From the NCBI GenBank assembly GCA_037693485.1, contig CM075351.1, forward strand, positions 10,287,001 through 10,351,000: a stretch of DNA of 64,000 nt, read 5' to 3'. Source of the DNA: Kitagawia praeruptora (taxonomy: Eukaryota; Streptophyta; Magnoliopsida; Apiales; Apiaceae). Within the stretch, counting starts at the first letter, position 1, and every line of letters begins with the position of its first letter. A program made the translations under genes and the position numbers. Below, piece by piece: positions 59,541-64,000 of the stretch. The notes beneath the pieces were generated by a model that saw only the letters and a program-made list of their open reading frames with translations, did not search any database and was not told where the DNA came from.

Positions 59541-59655
59541 TGATTTCAAGTTCCATTTGTTAGTTGTCATTTTCGACCTCATTTTTGAACTCGTATAATA
59601 TACGAGTTCAAAAATGAGGTCGAAAATGACAACTGACAAATGGAACTTGAAATCA
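59541..59655. repeat. Near-perfect 115-bp palindrome (right)
   Basis: Arms begin TGATTTCAAGTTCC and end GGAACTTGAAATCA with an AAT centre. I see one mismatched pair. Compared with the left palindrome, substitutions such as T/A and G/A in one arm are matched in the other. Confidence 0.93.
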
Positions 59656-60005
59656 GCAACTGAATGCAACCACATGCAACTAAATTTCTGATTTCAGTTG
59701 CATTGAGTTTAATATTGCCCCTGGCGGGGCCATGGAACCCAAATCCACCAAAAAAGTTGGATGTGGTTGCATTCAGTTGAATATTGTCCCTGGCGGGGCC
59801 TTGGAACCCAAATCCACCAAAATCACACAACCTTTAAAAAAAAAAAAGTTGCATGTGGTTGCACTAAGTTGAATGTGGTTGCATTGAGTTGCAACCCAAA
59901 ATAGCATTCCACCTTAAAAAAAAATGCATTAAGTTGAATGTGGTTGCATTGAGTTGTAACCCAAAATAGCATCCCACCTTAAAAAAAAAAAAGTCGGCGG
60001 CTGAT

Positions 60006-60383
60006 GCACATGGAGGAATAATTAGCTCTGATTAATACTAAAATAATTCCTTGATTCCGATTTGTTAACGGACCTGTAGTAAATTCATGTATCTATAATA
60101 AAGGATATAAAATTAAAAAAATTGATAAAATTGTAAATATTACTCCGTAAAAAAGGAATCGTGGTTGTTGAGGTTATAAGCTAATATATATATATAAGTT
60201 AAATCCTTTCGAAATTCAGTTAATTTAAACAAAAAATGTAATATAAAAGGATAGGATATATGGAGTGCTGTGCGGTAGATAAAATCATATAAAAAACTCT
60301 TGAAAGCAGCTGTGAATTTTCCGACCCGACAAGACAACCCGAACCTCTTTCTCTCTCTCTGTCAGACTTGACTGGCGGCGCCG
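60006..60383 (+). promoter_or_regulatory. Short upstream region of the SHH gene
   Basis: Only 378 bp separate the foldback element from the start codon. A TATA-like TATAAAAAA lies at 60288-60296, 88 bp before the ATG, and a CT-rich leader (CTCTTTCTCTCTCTCTGTC) at about 60343-60363 is typical of plant 5' UTRs. The transcription start was not determined. Confidence 0.4.
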
Positions 60384-63300
60384 ATGGGAAGACCACCTAG
60401 TAATGGAGTCCCCTCCTTTCGCTTCAACTCTGTTGAGGTTCGTTTCTTGTCTCTCTTCTCCTTACATCTTTCTTATCTACTTACACTATTGCTTTTTTTA
60501 ATTTTCGTAATTTTCAAATTTAATTATAAGAAAGGGTCTTTTTCCTGTACAAGTTAAATTACGATGAATTTAAATCCTCGCGCACACATTTAATCGTTTA
60601 ATTATTAGGAATTTAAATACTTACGCACACCTGACCCGAAAAGTTCAAGAAATTTAAATACTTACGCACACATTTGATCATTTAACTACTAGAAATTTAA
60701 ATTACAAGCTTATTCGGTTGTTTGGCTTGCGCATTTAAGGTTGCAGAGATGGAAGCAATGTTGCAAGCACATGATTACGCTATGCCTTCGCGTGAACTTC
60801 TTGAAGCCCTTGCTGAGAAATTTAGGTATGCAGTTGATGTTTGAATTAAATTTAGCTTACTGATTGATATTAATTGTCATGTGGTTGTCTTGCTTGTAGC
60901 CTTACAGCTGAAAGGTCTGGAAAATTCGTAGTTCAAATGAAACAGGTGAGACGCGTTTTATTTTACATAGACATGATTACTCTTGAGATTCTGAGGCTAA
61001 TTTGCTGTGAAAATTTCTGCGCAGGTGTGGCATTGGTTCCAGAATAGGCGGTATGCACATAGAGCAAAAGCTTCCAGGGCTCCCGAGACATCTAATTCAT
61101 CGCCCTTAACTCAGGATGAGTCGACTGTAGTGACAAATATGCCCCAAGCCCCTCAATCAAAACCATTGCCTCAAGGTGACTTGATTTGGGCTTATGCTTG
61201 AAGTGTCAATGCACTTTATATTAGCAATTCTGTTTTGTGTTGTGATATGTGTTTATATTATATTCACTTTTAAGGTTTTACCTTTACAGATACAGCGGTA
61301 AATGTGACTGAAGCCCCTCAAAGTTTACTTTCTACCGGAAGTGAGTTTAAATCATCTTATATTGATACAAAAATAGTTTTATGTGTAAGGTTTGCTCATA
61401 TTATAATCTTTTTCTTCAAATGTATACAATAAGTTGAGTACTTAAAGCGAGAGTAGAATTTAGTTTAGTAGCAGAGTGGAGAGTGGTGTACCGTACTTAA
61501 GCTATAGTCACAATCATGAGTCTCTTCACATATCAGCCAGTTCCTAATGTTTATATTTTAACATGATCTGTGAAACTCAGAAGTCTAATTAAAGATGCCA
61601 AAACTGGGTTCCTTTGTCTTTGATCTCTGGATGAAACTCTGATATTGCTAATTTATTTACCGTGCGTTAGTTTCTTACTTTCATTCTTTACTTACTGGTT
61701 CAAGGTACAGGTAGGAATGGAGCAGACAGTAACTCAATGGAGTTTGAAGCTAAATCTGCAAGGGATGGTGCATGGTTAGTGTTTCAGGATATTTGTATTC
61801 TAGTTTTTGAAGTGTCTAAGCTAATATAAGTATCTTCCGATTAATAAGTATTTATTCTGGAGGTACTAGACTCATGTGGATCTTTTCAGGTATGATGTCG
61901 CAATGTTTCTATCTCATAGAAGTTCTGAAGCTGCGGACCCGGTAAAAACTGAAAGCTGATTTATTTCTGTTTTCTTTTCTTTTACCAGTCTATGTGTGAG
62001 CGTATTCTTCACATAACAGTAAATCTCCTAATGAGTTTATTGTAAGTATCATGTACATTTCCTCTTGTGCATATTGATCTAAATAACATTAAACCTCTTC
62101 TCCACATTGGCATTTGTTACACTTCACCGAGGCTGTAGTCATCATTCAATCTCTATCAAAACTATTATGTACCTGGAAATGAGTCTCAAGTAATATGCAA
62201 TATGTTATGCAGTTTAGTGGATTGAAATAAGGGTCTGCATTTTGGAGAATTGTGATGAAACTAATTCCAATCCTTTGCTTTTCTTGTTGGATTCTTCAGT
62301 TAGCTAATACTATTGTCATTGCAATTCTGGTTACAGATTTATAGGTTCTTTCTTTTTACCGTTTTTCCCAACCCGGGGATCAGAATCGAATTGTGAAAAT
62401 TAAATAAAATAATAAAATCAAATTACCCAGTTGGGCTGAAGCCTGAAAGTCACTCCTATCCTTGGCATTCTTTCTGCCCTCTCCCCTCATCTTACGGTAT
62501 TTGAAAAATATTTCAGGAAGTTCTTGTGAGGTTTGCTGGATTTGGAGCTGAGGAGGATGAATGGGTCGACATTGGTAGGCTTGTTAGGAAACGGTCTCTC
62601 CCATGTGAATCCTCAGAATGCGTCGCAGTTCTTCAAGGAGATCTTATACTCTGTTTTCAGGTTGGTTTCCGTGCAAAATCACGAAGACTATACTTCATCT
62701 TTCTGTATTGTTATGTATGAGTAGAAGAAGTCATTTATTAAGATTAAGGAAAAAACAGGAAGGCAAAGAGCAGGCTCTTTACTTTGATGCTCATGTCCTT
62801 GATGCACAAAGACGGAGACATGATGTAAGAGGTTGCCGTTGCAGATTTCTTGTGCGCTATGATCATGATCAATCTGAGGTACACAACCGCCCTTATTTAC
62901 ACAATTTATGGATCTAGTTAATTTGTTTTACCTGTTTTTCATATATTCACAAATGCATATCATGGTAATTCTTCTGTTAAGTTATAAACTTTATAATTTG
63001 TGCTTTAACTTTGTTTTGCTAATTTGAGATATGACTACTTTCTCCGAATTTGTTTCCATCACAGGCCAAGAATATTTAATTTTTGTATTACTTTCTTTGC
63101 TAGTATTTTTGGTAAAGAAAGATAAAAATATAACTTGGAATTGTTACAGCTCTTCGATAATGTTCAGTTTTTATCGTAGTTTTGAGGGATTTTTTTATCC
63201 TTGTTGGGGCTTCGGTATTTTGTAATCAGAATATGAATCTCGACTAATCCTGAAAGTTTGTTTGCACGGTAAATACTAAAACGACAACTTTATAATAACA

Positions 63301-64000
63301 TGACCGACTCATATGTTGCATATATCAGCAAATGATGTGAAATTAAAATTTACGTTATTGTGTAGTTTTTTTCTTTCAAAAATTTGTCACAGCAACCCTA
63401 TATAGTTTGCTTTTGATGACATCTGAAAGACCAGTGGAGTATAGTATTTTGGCAAATTTAAAGTTTACACCATTAACTTGCTTAAACTTCAGGAAATTGT
63501 GCCGCTGAGAAAGGTTTGCCGTCGACCTGAGACTGATTACAGGTTGCAGCAACTTTATGCTTCAAACGAGCCTGCATCTACAAACCATCCTAAAGCCGGT
63601 GCTGTACCTACAAACAACACTTTGAGGGTCTATCCTCCAGTTGAACCAATGCAAAAGCAGCGCAAAATTGAGGACATTTTAAATAATGCACCTGTGTTGC
63701 CTGGCACTTCTTATACAAATTTACTTGCAGGGACCGAGAATAAGGCCCTGCAAACAAATGTTGCTGATATCATGGATGCTGGTACCACTGGAAATCTGAG
63801 TACCCCACAAAGTAGTAATCCTCCACATCGACAAGAAATGAAGACCGACAGTCCTGGTACTATGGAAATTTCAGACGCTGGTAATAGTTCTCCACAACCA
63901 CAAGATATGAAGACTGACAGTCCTGGTGCTATGGAAATTTCAGACGCTGGTAATAATTCTCAGCAACCACAAGATATGAAGACTGACAGTTCCGGTGCTA
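60384..64000 (+). CDS. SHH: SAWADEE homeodomain protein (SHH1/SHH2-like), 3' end outside window
   Basis: Family role: SHH1 (DTF1) reads histone H3 with methylated K9 and unmethylated K4 and brings RNA polymerase IV to targets of RNA-directed DNA methylation in the nucleus. Exons placed by GT/AG and frame: 60384-60437, 60740-60825, 60900-60945, 61025-61175, 61290-61340, 61705-61774, 61890-61941, 62517-62660, 62759-62878, 63493-64000+; all junction phases agree. At least 427 codons. The N-terminus MGRPPSNG leads into a divergent homeodomain with VWHWFQNRRYAHRA (codons ~63-76). The SAWADEE domain runs from EFEAKSARDGAWYDV (~140) through DEWVDI to CRRPETDY (~270); GCRCRF and FDAH probably supply zinc ligands. 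The long tail after it is unusual (Arabidopsis SHH1 is ~260 aa, SHH2 ~350). SHH2-like is my preference from the N-terminus. Confidence 0.88.
63838..64000 (+). repeat. In-frame 69-bp tandem repeat in the SHH tail
   Basis: The unit encodes 23 residues around MKTDSPG-MEISDAGN. It occurs at about 63838, 63907 and 63976, and the array runs off the window. Copies differ by few bases (for example ACT/GCT and AGT/AAT). Confidence 0.85.

Larger units (their letters stand above)
25833..60005. mobile_element. Foldback-like element (~1 kb) split by Copia-2
   Basis: The left part is 25833-26332 and the right part 59494-60005; the rest is the Copia-2 nest. The ends are inverted: ATCAGCCGCC at 25833-25842 against GGCGGCTGAT at 59996-60005. 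Both ends then show a poly-T/A run, a GGTG-CTATTTTGGGTTG block and repeats of TGCAACCACATTCAACC. Each half holds a ~115-bp palindrome, and GC-rich GGCCCCGCAGGGGCA modules are scattered through both. No ORF. Long inverted, modular ends suggest a foldback or Mutator-like non-autonomous element. The outer target duplication was not clear. Confidence 0.6.

Noticed and set aside
26036..59655. The two palindromes as an assembly mirror artefact
   Set aside because: They differ in sequence from each other and in flanking context; an artefact would copy exactly. Not fully excluded without reads.
62341..62516. Separate small gene or exon in the long seventh intron of SHH
   Set aside because: No conserved coding signal; exon 7 and exon 8 join in phase without it.

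Overview
The window is nuclear DNA of a flowering plant, probably a eudicot. It is AT-rich, carries Copia- and Gypsy-type LTR retrotransposons, helitron ends and MITEs, and ends in an intron-containing plant-specific homeodomain/SAWADEE gene. The element proteins look asterid-like (Apiaceae or Asteraceae style), but the species cannot be fixed from the sequence. Only one host gene is visible, at the right edge.

Layout. 1-20037: a Sirevirus-like Copia element (Copia-1, minus strand) with its 5' LTR (18747-20037), PBS, gag, an intact-looking pol and a very long third ORF that runs off the left edge. That ORF is split by a 9.7-kb non-autonomous element, LARD-1 (2166-11836; two 4161-bp LTRs, TSD GTAGT). 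20038-25832: AT-rich intergenic DNA with a Tourist-like MITE, two facing helitron-like termini, a tandem array rich in GTAT and a tRNA-like SINE head. 25833-60005: one deep nest. A ~1-kb foldback element with two long palindromes was hit by Copia-2 (26333-59493, TSD ATATT). Copia-2's 5' LTR was hit by a rearranged Athila-like Gypsy element B (27206-42399, TSD CTTTG), and B was hit by Gypsy A (33519-42323, TSD GCTAA). Copia-2's gag was separately hit by LARD-2 (43490-53491, TSD CTTAT), whose 5' LTR later received a MITE (45063-45602, TSD TTAATTTAA). 60384-64000: the 5' part of a SAWADEE-homeodomain gene (SHH1/SHH2 family), ten exons so far, running off the right edge.

How the parts relate. Copia-1 encodes a full set of enzymes. 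Copia-2 has lost all of pol and has gag fused in frame to the third ORF. Gypsy A and B keep gag and protease but lack most or all of RT, RNase H and integrase. Both LARDs lack ORFs except an integrase relic that points to a Del/Tekay-like chromovirus parent. The silencing factor SHH, which in Arabidopsis brings Pol IV to methylated chromatin, lies about 380 bp from this nest. Several checkable stop codons in Copia-2 are C-to-T type changes at CHG sites, as expected of decay after cytosine methylation.

Most notable: element B, whose only LTR is inverted relative to its coding region although the insertion has matching 5-bp flanks; covarying hairpins in the LARD LTRs; twin palindromes with compensating changes in the foldback; and dense TTCnnGAA (heat-shock-element-like) arrays in the Copia LTRs and in the pol/ORF3 spacer. 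All coordinates and comparisons were made by eye.
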